Shown here: one piece after another, positions 17,516-25,233 of the stretch | Layout: each line of letters begins with the position of its first letter | How positions within the stretch are numbered: the first letter of the stretch is position 1 | DNA from: CAZFQG01 sp964520785 | GTDB taxonomy: Bacteria; Planctomycetota; Planctomycetia; Pirellulales; Thermoguttaceae | Direction: 5' to 3' | DNA: 26,030 nt | Assembly: GCA_964520785.1 (NCBI GenBank) | Contig: CAZFQG010000078.1 | Coordinates: 1 to 26,030 of the forward strand | Position numbers and translations under genes: made by a program | The notes under the pieces: model-generated | Told to the model about the DNA's origin: nothing | The model's database searches: none | Seen by the model: only the letters and a program-made list of their open reading frames with translations

Positions 17516-17632
17516 ACGGAAGAACTCGTCGCGGCTTCCGGGATGCGGTGTGGCCATCGTGGGTCCCGAGTTGGGTTACAGCCGCTAATCCCGGTGAAAA
17601 CTGCTCGTTTTCGTGATTATTGTTGCATAATC
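17516..17632 (-). pseudogene. Relic of a second Rpn-family gene: 14 codons plus upstream region
   Basis: The minus strand from the ATG at 17557 encodes MATPHPGSRDEFFR, nearly the same as the start of the Rpn gene at 18281 (MTTPQPGSHDEFFR). Homology stops after FFR at about 17516. About 75 nt upstream of each ATG are also related (both have AACCCAACTCGGG close to the ATG). The relic therefore includes a decayed promoter region that overlaps the 3' end of the larger Rpn pseudogene. Confidence 0.65.
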
Positions 17633-18281
17633 GCCACGAATGCATCGAGGTCGTCGCACGTCGCGGCGTGACCGAGCAGTTCGCCAAGACGAGCAAGGTC
17701 GGATACTTCGCGAATGGAGCGTTCGACCGCTTCGGGGATCGGGCCGCAACGCTGCCGCAATACATCCAGAATCGCCTCAGTCTTCCCTTGCATTTTTCCC
17801 TTCTCGATTCCCTTCTCGATTCCTTCCGCTTTCCAGCGTTCCGCGCATGTGGTCATAATCTCTTCTCCCGTTTCTTCGAGTGCTTTGGCGGCTTCTTGGA
17901 ATTGTCTGATATCCAGGTGATCGGCAAGCGGAATCCGGCCTTGTATTTCGCCTTCTCCAGTTCCATGCACCATATCTGGAGCATGTACCGGAGAAGTTGG
18001 ACAATCGTGAACTCCTCCGAGCGGCTCTTGTGTTCGATCAGGATGTAAATGTATACCGTTCGGTTCGTTCCGGCCAACGGAACCAAGTAGAGCATGTCAC
18101 TGTAGTGGGACCGCAGCTTCGGATCGACGAATGAACCCTTCCGCAACTTCAGTCCCTCCAAGTCCAGTTGCTTCGGGAACCGCCCTTCAATGTAGTGCTG
18201 GCAAAACGCCTGGGCGATTTTTGGATTTGCGAAGGTGGCGCGGAAAAACTCGTCGTGGCTTCCGGGTTGTGGCGTGGTCAT
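17617..18281 (-). pseudogene. Degraded Rpn-family PD-(D/E)XK nuclease / putative transposase
   Basis: Two overlapping minus-strand frames together resemble one Rpn (YhgA-like, recombination-promoting nuclease) protein with its middle missing. Frame A (start 18281) has DEFFRATFANP, then YSDMLYLV and YILIEHKSR. The Asp and the Glu-x-Lys are the PD-(D/E)XK core. It runs to LEKAKYKAGFRLP and then loses similarity. Frame B, read from near 17945 down to 17617, carries the usual C-terminal half: ALEETGEEIMTT, the EGIEKGIEKGKMQGK repeats typical of the family, and LGELLGHAATCDDLDAFV. Intact members have roughly 300 residues; here about 100 in the middle are gone and the frame is shifted. A full promoter remains, but no intact enzyme can be made. 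A truncated nuclease domain of 142 residues could still be expressed. Confidence 0.75.
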
Positions 18282-18342
18282 GTTGAGCCCCGAGTTGGGT
18301 TACGACAGTTGGTCTAGTATGAAATCGTCTGTTTGTGTGTTT

Positions 18343-18371
18343 ATTATAGCTCGACCGAAAGATATCGGCAA
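18343..18371 (-). promoter_or_regulatory. Promoter of the Rpn-family pseudogene
   Basis: On the minus strand, TTGCCG (18366-18371) and a perfect TATAAT (18343-18348) are 17 nt apart. The predicted transcript begins about 55 nt before the ATG at 18281. In the 18372-18547 part of the gap, before the plus-strand mod gene, only a weak GTGACA (18381-18386) with TATGCG (18405-18410) was seen. Confidence 0.6.
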
Positions 18372-18547
18372 TACGCTGCGGTGACATATAGCTCCAATGA
18401 GGGGTATGCGGCGAATTCCGGGCTGGCGACGATGCGTGGCAGCGGATAGACTGGGGGCGAACGCCGACTCGCCGACAGGAGGCGCCCAGGCAGACCGCCG
18501 CTCGGTTCTGAGAATTCGCCGCGCGACGGTTCGCGTAGTCCAAGAAC

Positions 18548-20467
18548 ATGAACCAGATATCGATCATGACGGAACATACCTGTACCAATGACCCCCGAAT
18601 GCCCCTCACCTCGGCCGACGTCCTGGAAGAACGGATCGAACGATTGCGGGAACTGATCCCGGAGGCGTTTGTGGAGGGGAAGGTTGATTTTGACCGGTTG
18701 AAGGCGGCGTTGGGGGAGTTCGTCGACGAGGGGCGGGAGCGGTATGGGTTGTCGTGGGCGGGGAAGGCGGACGCGATTCGGGCGATTCAGACGCCGAGTG
18801 TCGGAACGCTGGTGCCGTGCCCCGAGGAGTCGGTCAACTTCGACACGACCGAGAACCTCTTCATCGAGGGGGACAACCTGGAGGTCCTCAAGCTGCTCCA
18901 GAAGAGCTACTACGGCAAGGTCAAGATGATCTATATCGATCCGCCGTACAATACGGGGAACGAGTTCATTTACCCGGACAACTATCGGACCGGTTTGCAG
19001 GAGTACCTGGAGTATTCCGGTCAGGTCGGGGACGGTTCGACCAGGATGTCGACGAATACGGAGACTTCGGGCCGGTATCATTCGAATTGGCTTGACATGA
19101 TGTATCCGAGGTTGTTCTTGGCCAGGAATCTGTTGCGTCATGATGGAATCGTTTTCGTCTCAATTGACGATAATGAGGTGCATAATCTTCGTCTGCTAAT
19201 GGATGAGGTCTTTGGAGCCGAGAACTTCGTAGCCACCATCATCTGGCAAAAGGTCTATTCCCCGAAAAACTCTGCTCGCCATTTCTCGGAAGACCACGAT
19301 TTCATCGTAGCCTATGCAAGACACGCGGAAACGTGGATCCCCAAACGCTGGCCCCGTACAGCGGAGATGGAAGCCAGGTATAGCAATCCGGACGATGATC
19401 CACGTGGCCCCTGGAAGGCTAGCGACTTCTCCGCACGGAACTTCTACAGTGAGGGAACGTATCCGATCACCTGCCCTTCCGGTCGGCGTCTGAATGGCCC
19501 CCCCCGTGGACGATATTGGGTTGTTTCCGAGGACAAACTCCATGAGTTGGACGAGGACAACCGCATCTGGTGGGGAACTGATGGCAATAATGCCCCAGCC
19601 ATCAAACGCTTTCTTTCGGAGGTTAGAGAAGGACGTGTCCCTCAGACTCTTTGGCAATATCAGGATGTCGGCCATACTCAGGAAGCGAAACAGGAGCTTG
19701 TACGGCACATTGACTTCGGAACCACAGAAAACGTATTGAACTCCGTCAAGCCCACTCGCTTAATCCAACGAATGCTGCAGACAGCCACCGACGTCGATAG
19801 CGACGATATTATCCTGGACTTCTTTGCAGGAAGTGCGCCCACGGGCCACGCAGTCTACAAGCAAAACATGGCGGATGGCGGAAATCGACGCTTCATACTT
19901 GTCCAACTCCCAGAACGACTCAGGGACCCCGAAAAGGGAATGGAGACCATCTTCGATATGGGCTTGACTCGCCTACGCAACGTAAGCGAACAACTGATGT
20001 CACAGGAACACCTGAAGCTGCCTGGGGTTTCAGCAGCGGAGCAAACCAGCGCATTGGGCTGCCGCGTCTTCAGGCTGGCCAGCAGCAACTTCCAAATCTG
20101 GGACGCAACCGAGGCGGCAACCGACGAGGAGGGACTCTCCGACCAACTTCGCCTCTTCGCCGACCACGTGCTCCCCGGCCGGAGCGAACAGGACATCCTC
20201 TACGAACTCATGCTCAAGGCCGGGCTGCCGTTGACGGCCAAGATCGAAGAGAAGGAAATCGCCGGCGAGACGGCCTATTCCATCGCCGACGGCCTCCTCC
20301 TGATCTGCCTCGCCAACCCGATCACCCAAGACATCCTCCGCGCCATGATCGCCCTCGACCCCCGGCGCATCATCTGCCTCGACCCCGCCTTCGGCGGCAA
20401 CGATCAACTGAAGACGAACACCGTCCTTGAAATGAAGTCCCACGGAATTGAGTTCCGTACAGTGTGA
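18548..20467 (+). CDS. mod: Type III R-M adenine-N6 DNA methyltransferase (Mod)
   Basis: The modification subunit of a type III restriction-modification system, 639 aa; it methylates adenine on one strand of an asymmetric site and specifies recognition for Res. An N-terminal helical region (VLEERIERLRELIPEAF) precedes FIEGDNLEVLKLL and the catalytic DPPYNTG at 131-137. HSNWLDMMYPRLFLARNLL and FVSIDDNE follow. The central part, about 225-410, is the target-recognition region. The SAM-binding motif comes last as FFAGSAPTGHAV (about 424-435). This order (DPPY before FxGxG) is class beta. Motif I differs from the common FAGSGTTGHA form. Codons are GC-rich at both ends and clearly AT-richer in the middle, suggesting exchange of the recognition part. 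The ATG at 18548 has no clear Shine-Dalgarno; the ATGs at 18566 and 18599 remain possible. Confidence 0.92.
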   Translation: MNQISIMTEHTCTNDPRMPLTSADVLEERIERLRELIPEAFVEGKVDFDRLKAALGEFVDEGRERYGLSWAGKADAIRAIQTPSVGTLVPCPEESVNFDTTENLFIEGDNLEVLKLLQKSYYGKVKMIYIDPPYNTGNEFIYPDNYRTGLQEYLEYSGQVGDGSTRMSTNTETSGRYHSNWLDMMYPRLFLARNLLRHDGIVFVSIDDNEVHNLRLLMDEVFGAENFVATIIWQKVYSPKNSARHFSEDHDFIVAYARHAETWIPKRWPRTAEMEARYSNPDDDPRGPWKASDFSARNFYSEGTYPITCPSGRRLNGPPRGRYWVVSEDKLHELDEDNRIWWGTDGNNAPAIKRFLSEVREGRVPQTLWQYQDVGHTQEAKQELVRHIDFGTTENVLNSVKPTRLIQRMLQTATDVDSDDIILDFFAGSAPTGHAVYKQNMADGGNRRFILVQLPERLRDPEKGMETIFDMGLTRLRNVSEQLMSQEHLKLPGVSAAEQTSALGCRVFRLASSNFQIWDATEAATDEEGLSDQLRLFADHVLPGRSEQDILYELMLKAGLPLTAKIEEKEIAGETAYSIADGLLLICLANPITQDILRAMIALDPRRIICLDPAFGGNDQLKTNTVLEMKSHGIEFRTV

Positions 20468-20477
20468 GGAGCCGAAC

Positions 20478-21671
20478 ATGAGGATTGAATCCCTCCAAAT
20501 TCAGAACTACCGAGCGTTCAAAGACGTTCAGATAGGTGACGCAAACCATGCCCCGTTACCGAGCTTATCCGTCTTCGTTGGAGCCAACGGTTCAGGAAAG
20601 ACGACGCTCTTTGACGTATTTGGTTTCCTTCGGGATGCCCTGATCGGAAATGTCCATACCGCACTGCAGAAGCGAGGCGGGTTCCGCGAGGTTCGTAGTC
20701 GCGATACTGAAGGTCCGATTCGCTTTGAAATCAAATTCAGAGAGCGATCCAAACGACCGCTAGTAACCTACGAGCTTGAAATTGCGGAAGATTCTGGCCA
20801 ACCCGTGGTCAATCGCGAGATACTCAAGTATCGACGTGGGAGCAAGGGACAGCCTTGGCATTTCTTGGACTTCTCGCGAGGGAGAGGAACGGCTGTGACG
20901 AATGAATTGGAGGAGGCTGATTCGGAAGGGGAAATGAACCGGGAAGATCAAGTGCTTGAGTCACCCGAGATCCTAGCCATCAAGGGACTCGGCCAATTTC
21001 AGCGTTTTCGAGCAGCAAGCGCGTTTCGTCGGTTGATTGAAGACTGGCACGTATCCGACTTCCACATTGAGCAGGCACGGGCGATCCCTGAAATCGGCGT
21101 TGCCGAACATCTTTCTCCTGCCGGGGAAAACTTGCCGTTAGTCACTCAGTTTCTGTATGAACGGCACCCCAAGGTCTTTGAAAAAATCCTCGCTCAGATG
21201 GCTCGCAGAGTTCCTGGAATTGAAAAGGTCCAAGCAGAGTCGACGGTGGACGGTCGCATCGTACTTCGGTTCCAGGACGGCGCTTTTAAGGACCCCTTTG
21301 TCTCACGATATGTCTCTGATGGCACGATCAAGATGTTTGCGTATCTTGTCCTCCTTTATGATCCGACGCCACATCCGTTGCTTTGCGTGGAGGAACCGGA
21401 AAACCAACTCTATCCCGGTTTGCTCCAAGAACTAGCCGAAGAATTCCGCGCCTACGCTAACCGAGGCGGCCAAGTGATGGTATCAACACACTCGCCGGAC
21501 TTTCTGAACGCTGCAACACTGGAGGAGACATTTTGGCTGGTCAAGAAAGACGGTTATACGCAAGTTCAGCGCGCGATGGATAACGAGTTGTTGCGAGAAT
21601 TAGTGAAAGAGGGTGACCTTCCCGGCGCACTCTGGAAGCAAGGGTTCTTTAATGGAGCCGATCCCCAATGA
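20478..21671 (+). CDS. AAA-family (ABC/OLD-like) ATPase embedded in the R-M operon
   Basis: A 397-aa SMC/OLD-like ATPase. The ATG at 20478 follows GAGGAG (in TGTGAGGAGCC, overlapping the mod stop) by 6 nt, so it is translationally linked to mod; an ATG at 20448 inside mod is less likely. It starts MRIESLQIQNYRAFKDV, the usual opening of this ATPase group. Walker A is GANGSGKTT at 35-43, Walker B is LLCVEEPENQLYP from 301 and the switch is MVSTHSPDFLN near 335. The region between (about 95-290) is charged and helical. There is no nuclease domain of its own; the effector is presumably the next gene, which overlaps by ATGA. Similar ATPase plus TOPRIM-like pairs (OLD-like, PARIS, AbiL) act in phage defence, which is analogy only. 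Confidence 0.85.
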   Translation: MRIESLQIQNYRAFKDVQIGDANHAPLPSLSVFVGANGSGKTTLFDVFGFLRDALIGNVHTALQKRGGFREVRSRDTEGPIRFEIKFRERSKRPLVTYELEIAEDSGQPVVNREILKYRRGSKGQPWHFLDFSRGRGTAVTNELEEADSEGEMNREDQVLESPEILAIKGLGQFQRFRAASAFRRLIEDWHVSDFHIEQARAIPEIGVAEHLSPAGENLPLVTQFLYERHPKVFEKILAQMARRVPGIEKVQAESTVDGRIVLRFQDGAFKDPFVSRYVSDGTIKMFAYLVLLYDPTPHPLLCVEEPENQLYPGLLQELAEEFRAYANRGGQVMVSTHSPDFLNAATLEETFWLVKKDGYTQVQRAMDNELLRELVKEGDLPGALWKQGFFNGADPQ

Positions 21672-22237
21672 GAGAACTTGTATTCCTGCTGGAAGAGGCC
21701 TCCATAGTTGAGGTTCTCAAAGTGCTCGTGCCTCGAATAGTGCCGGAACACGTAACATGTCATTTCGTTCCACATGAGGGCAAAGGTGACTTGGAGAAAT
21801 CGATTCCTCGAAAACTGCGCGCATGGCGCACGTCGGGCGTCCGTTTTGTCGTTGTCCGTGATAAGGATGAAGCAGACTGCCGCAGCGTCAAGCAGAAGCT
21901 CCGTGACTTGTGTAAGCAAGGAAGGAGGCCGGACACCTTGGTTCGTATTGTGTGTCATCATCTTGAGTCCTGGTACCTGGGGGACTTGGCGGCCGTGGAG
22001 AGGGCATTCGGGTTGAACGGCATTGCACGGCGCCAAAATAATCGGAAGTTCCGTGACCCCGACGCATTGGCCAACGCGGAACAGGAGCTGCGAAAGTTGG
22101 TCCCGGAATACCAGAAGATAGCCGGCTCTCGAGACATTGCCCACCATCTGGATCTCAGCAACAACCGCTCTCACAGCTTTGGTGTCTTCTTTGCCGGCGT
22201 GCGTGCCTTGCTTGAGGAAGAATCCACCACCTCATGA
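21668..22237 (+). CDS. DUF4276-family protein, possible TOPRIM-like effector
   Basis: A 189-aa protein that I recognise as the DUF4276 type, commonly paired with an AAA ATPase. It begins MRELVFLLEEASIVEVL, with Glu9 and Glu10 after a hydrophobic strand. HEGKGDLEKSIPRKLRAW (36-53) and a second strand ending VVVRDKDEAD follow, with Asp65, Asp67 and Asp70. A Glu after strand 1 and a DxD after a later strand recall the metal site of TOPRIM nucleases, but this is inference and no structure is known to me. LESWYLGDLAAVERAFG, KFRDPDALANAEQEL and SHSFGVFFAGVRAL are family features. The start overlaps the ATPase stop and its own stop overlaps the res start, both as ATGA, so balanced production with both neighbours is likely. 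Confidence 0.8.
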   Translation: MRELVFLLEEASIVEVLKVLVPRIVPEHVTCHFVPHEGKGDLEKSIPRKLRAWRTSGVRFVVVRDKDEADCRSVKQKLRDLCKQGRRPDTLVRIVCHHLESWYLGDLAAVERAFGLNGIARRQNNRKFRDPDALANAEQELRKLVPEYQKIAGSRDIAHHLDLSNNRSHSFGVFFAGVRALLEEESTTS

Positions 22238-24855
22238 AAATCCAATTCGACGCCAACCAGCAATACCAACTCAACGCCATCCAGGCGATGGTGGACATCT
22301 TTGACGGCCAGCCGTTGGCGCTGGGTGAGTACGAAATTCGTTTCGACGCCGCCGGCGGGGATATGGTTACGCAACTGGGGGTGGGAAATAACCTGGTTCT
22401 CAACGAAGTGACGATTCTGGAGAATCTGCGCCGAGTACAGGAGCGGAATGAGATCAAGCCGGTATCGGACGCACTTGACGGGATGCACTTCACCACCGAG
22501 ATGGAGACAGGAACGGGGAAAACGTATGTGTATTTGCGGACGATTTACGAACTGAACAAGATTTACGGATTCAAGAAGTTCGTCATCGTTGTTCCGAGTG
22601 TCGCGATTCGTGAGGGCGTGCTGAAGAATATCGAACTGACGCGGGACCATTTTCAGGCGATTTACGGGAACGTCCCGGTCGACTACTGGGTCTACGACTC
22701 GAAGCAGGTCTCCCGATTGCGAGGCTATGCCAACAGCAACCAGTTGCAGATTCTGATTATCAACATTGACGCATTCAACAAGCCGGCGAATAACGTCATT
22801 CACCAGGAAAACGACAAGCTCTCCGGGCGGAAGCCGATCGAGTTCCTCCAGGCGACGAATCCGATCGTCGTGGTGGACGAACCGCAAAACATGGAGAGCG
22901 ATCAGGCGAAAGCGGCCGTCGCCCGGCTGAACCCGATCTGTACGCTCCGCTATTCGGCAACGCACCGGAATCTTTACAACCAGGTGTATCGGCTGGACCC
23001 CGTGACGGCGTACGACTTGAAGTTGGTCAAACGGATCGAGGTGGACGCGATTCTCGACGACCCCGACTTCAACCGGCCCTACATCGAGGTGAAGTCCGTC
23101 AAGGCGACCAAGACGAAGATCACCGCCAGGGTGGTCATCGACGTCGACACGCCGAGCGGCCCGAAGCGGAAAACGCTTTCCATCAGCCGCAACGGGACGG
23201 ACCTTTACGATAAGTCGAACGAACGCAGCGGATACAAGGGCTATATCGTCAATGAAATCAACGCCGGTGCCGAATTCGTCGCCTTCGGAAACGGCGTTAC
23301 CCTTCATGCCGGCCAGACGCACGGCGGGCACGGCGACGACGTCATGAAGGCCCAGATTCGCGAGACGATCAAGGAGCATTTCGAGAAGGAACTGCGGATT
23401 CGCCGGTCGGTCATGGAAGGACAACGCATGAAGGTGTTGTCGCTCTTCTTCATCGACCGCGTGGCGAATTACTGGCCCGAGGACGGCAAGATTCGCCGCT
23501 GGTTCACGGAAGCCTACCAGGCCGTCGCGGCCGATCCCCAATACAAGCCGCTGAATCCGCCGCCAGTGGATGAGGTTCACAATGGCTATTTCGCCCAGAC
23601 GGCCAAAGGGGCCGCTAAGGATACTACTGGAGATACCAAAGCCGACGACGAGGCGTATGAGCTGATTATGAAGGACAAAGAAAGGCTGCTCGATCAAGCG
23701 GAGCCGTTGCGATTCATCTTCAGCCACTCCGCCCTCCGCGAAGGGTGGGACAACCCGAACGTCTTCCAGATCTGTACGCTCAACGAGACGAGATCGGAGA
23801 TCAAAAAGCGTCAGGAGATCGGCCGCGGCCTGCGTCTGCCGGTCCGCGAAGACGGCACCCGGTGTTTCGACCCGAATATCAACCGGTTGACGATCATCGC
23901 CAACGACATGTACGACGATTTCGCCCGGACGCTCCAGACCGAGATCGAGGAAGAGTGCGGGGTAGAGTTCGAGGACCGTATTGCAAACAAACGGGAACGG
24001 CGAACGGCCAAGCTGGTTCCCGGCTGGCGGCTGGATCCCGATTTCCAGACGCTTTGGGACAAAATCCAGCACAAGACCCGCTACTCCGTCCGCTTCGAGA
24101 CGGCGAATCTAATCGCCAAGGCGGCCGAGGCGGTGAAGAAAATGCCACCGATCGTCGCCCCGAAAATGACGGCCCTCAAATCGCGGATGACGATTACCGA
24201 CGAAGGCGTCACCGGCGAATTGCTCGCCGCGAAACAGATCGAAATGGAGGAAAGCGACCGCAAGACGATCCCCGACATCCTCGGCTACCTGCAACGCGAA
24301 ACCGAACTCACCCGCTCCACCCTCGCCGACATCCTCATCGCCTCCGGCCGCCTCGGCGACGTCGCCGTGAACCCCCAGCAGTTCATGGACTACGCCGCGT
24401 CGGCGATCCGCCACACGCTGCACACGATGATTATCGACGGGATCCAATACGAGAAGGTCGACGGCCAAGTCTACGAGATGTTCCTCTTCGAAGACGAGAT
24501 TGACGGCTACCTGAGCCGAATGATTGACGTCGACAACTCAATTTACGACTGCATCGAGTGCGACTCCGAGGTAGAGCGCAGATTTGCCCAAGCCATGAGC
24601 ACCCGTGAAGACATCCGCCTCTTCATCAAACTCCCTGACTGGTTCAAGGTGGAAACCCCAATCGGTACGTACAACCCCGACTGGGCAATTGTGAAGCAGG
24701 AAGACTCGAAGATCTACCTCGTCCGCGAGACGAAGAGCACGAAGCAGCAGGTCAAACTGCGTGGATCAGAGTGGGCGAAGATTCGGTGCGGAAAGGCGCA
24801 TTTCCATGCACTGAACGTGGATTTCGAGCATGTGGTGAGTGCGGAGGAGGTTTAG
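22234..24855 (+). CDS. res: Type III restriction endonuclease Res subunit
   Basis: The restriction subunit of the type III system, 873 aa; with Mod it hydrolyses ATP, moves along DNA and cuts near the site. The N-terminal helicase part has MHFTTEMETGTGKT (Walker A, 90-97), FVIVVPSVAIREGV, VVVDEPQNM (DEPQ at 215-218) and YSATH. The second RecA-like lobe has FSHSALREGWDNPNVFQICTL and QEIGRGLRLPV. The C-terminal nuclease is of the PD-(D/E)XK type: Pro815-Asp816 in YNPDWAI, then Glu832-Thr833-Lys834 in RETKS. All motifs needed for activity seem intact and the length is normal for the family. The ATG at 22234 overlaps the DUF4276 stop. GC content rises again in its 3' half, unlike the two inserted genes. 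Confidence 0.93.
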   Translation: MKIQFDANQQYQLNAIQAMVDIFDGQPLALGEYEIRFDAAGGDMVTQLGVGNNLVLNEVTILENLRRVQERNEIKPVSDALDGMHFTTEMETGTGKTYVYLRTIYELNKIYGFKKFVIVVPSVAIREGVLKNIELTRDHFQAIYGNVPVDYWVYDSKQVSRLRGYANSNQLQILIINIDAFNKPANNVIHQENDKLSGRKPIEFLQATNPIVVVDEPQNMESDQAKAAVARLNPICTLRYSATHRNLYNQVYRLDPVTAYDLKLVKRIEVDAILDDPDFNRPYIEVKSVKATKTKITARVVIDVDTPSGPKRKTLSISRNGTDLYDKSNERSGYKGYIVNEINAGAEFVAFGNGVTLHAGQTHGGHGDDVMKAQIRETIKEHFEKELRIRRSVMEGQRMKVLSLFFIDRVANYWPEDGKIRRWFTEAYQAVAADPQYKPLNPPPVDEVHNGYFAQTAKGAAKDTTGDTKADDEAYELIMKDKERLLDQAEPLRFIFSHSALREGWDNPNVFQICTLNETRSEIKKRQEIGRGLRLPVREDGTRCFDPNINRLTIIANDMYDDFARTLQTEIEEECGVEFEDRIANKRERRTAKLVPGWRLDPDFQTLWDKIQHKTRYSVRFETANLIAKAAEAVKKMPPIVAPKMTALKSRMTITDEGVTGELLAAKQIEMEESDRKTIPDILGYLQRETELTRSTLADILIASGRLGDVAVNPQQFMDYAASAIRHTLHTMIIDGIQYEKVDGQVYEMFLFEDEIDGYLSRMIDVDNSIYDCIECDSEVERRFAQAMSTREDIRLFIKLPDWFKVETPIGTYNPDWAIVKQEDSKIYLVRETKSTKQQVKLRGSEWAKIRCGKAHFHALNVDFEHVVSAEEV

Positions 24856-24925
24856 GAGCGGGGAGCCGAGAGCTTTGAGTGGTGAGCTATGAGCTGTGAG
24901 CAGGGAGCTTTGAGCGATGAGTTGT
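24856..24925 (+). repeat. Ten tandem degenerate 7-nt repeats (GAGCNNT) abutting the res stop
   Basis: Directly after the TAG of res the sequence divides without gaps into ten heptamers, all beginning GAG: GAGCGGG, GAGCCGA, GAGCTTT, GAGTGGT, GAGCTAT, GAGCTGT, GAGCAGG, GAGCTTT, GAGCGAT, GAGTTGT. Eight have GAGC. The array is 70 bp. It lies just before the truncated four-helix-bundle gene; arrays of this look are often found beside such genes (from memory, not checked). Confidence 0.8.
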
Positions 24926-24970
24926 GTTTTCATTTGATTGGGTTTGGCTTGGTTTGGAAAGGAATTTTGG

Positions 24971-25132
24971 ATGGCGAGGGATTTTCGGAAGATTGCGGGC
25001 TGGCGGAGGGCGCATGCGTTGATCCTGAGCGTCTTTCGAGCGACTTCGGGGTTTCCGGGAGAGGAGGGGAGAGGAGCGCGGACACCCAAAGACTCTTCTT
25101 TCCGACCTGTCTGTCGAGGTATATCCTTATAG
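24971..25132 (+). pseudogene. Truncated four-helix-bundle (S23/23S-IVP-like) protein gene
   Basis: The start is well formed: GGAAAGGA lies 7 nt before the ATG at 24971. The first 32 residues, MARDFRKIAGWRRAHALILS and then VFRATSGFPGEE, match the N-terminal helix of four-helix-bundle proteins, which are about 115-130 residues long. After GEE (about 25067) the family sequence (usually a Leu-Thr-x-Gln helix) is absent in all three frames I read, and this frame stops at 25132. The gene is therefore a fragment of 53 codons. Intact relatives are small cytoplasmic proteins of unknown role, first noticed inside rRNA intervening sequences. Nothing else coding was seen between 25133 and 25233. Confidence 0.6.
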
Positions 25133-25233
25133 AGTATCAAGAACTGGACTGATCGGCAATGCGTCCTGTCCTGCACTTCGAGGGTTTTCGCACGCCGCCA
25201 AGCAATGAATCCCAGCCTGATCCGCCGTCGAAT

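Noticed and set aside
17617..18281. Two separate intact small genes at the Rpn locus
   Set aside because: The two frames carry successive parts of one known protein family, so a single broken gene is the simpler reading.
22171..24072. 633-codon minus-strand open frame opposite res
   Set aside because: Antisense shadow of the GC-rich res gene, which has all type III Res motifs. The minus translation is repetitive in Val, Asp, Arg and Leu without motifs.
24856..24925. CRISPR array
   Set aside because: The units are 7 nt with no spacers of 30 nt or more and no cas genes; it is a heptamer tandem repeat.
24766..25176. Minus-strand frame of 136 codons across the heptamer array
   Set aside because: Its Ser/Leu/Ala periodic segment merely translates the 7-nt repeats, and the res 3' end and the four-helix fragment lie on the other strand.
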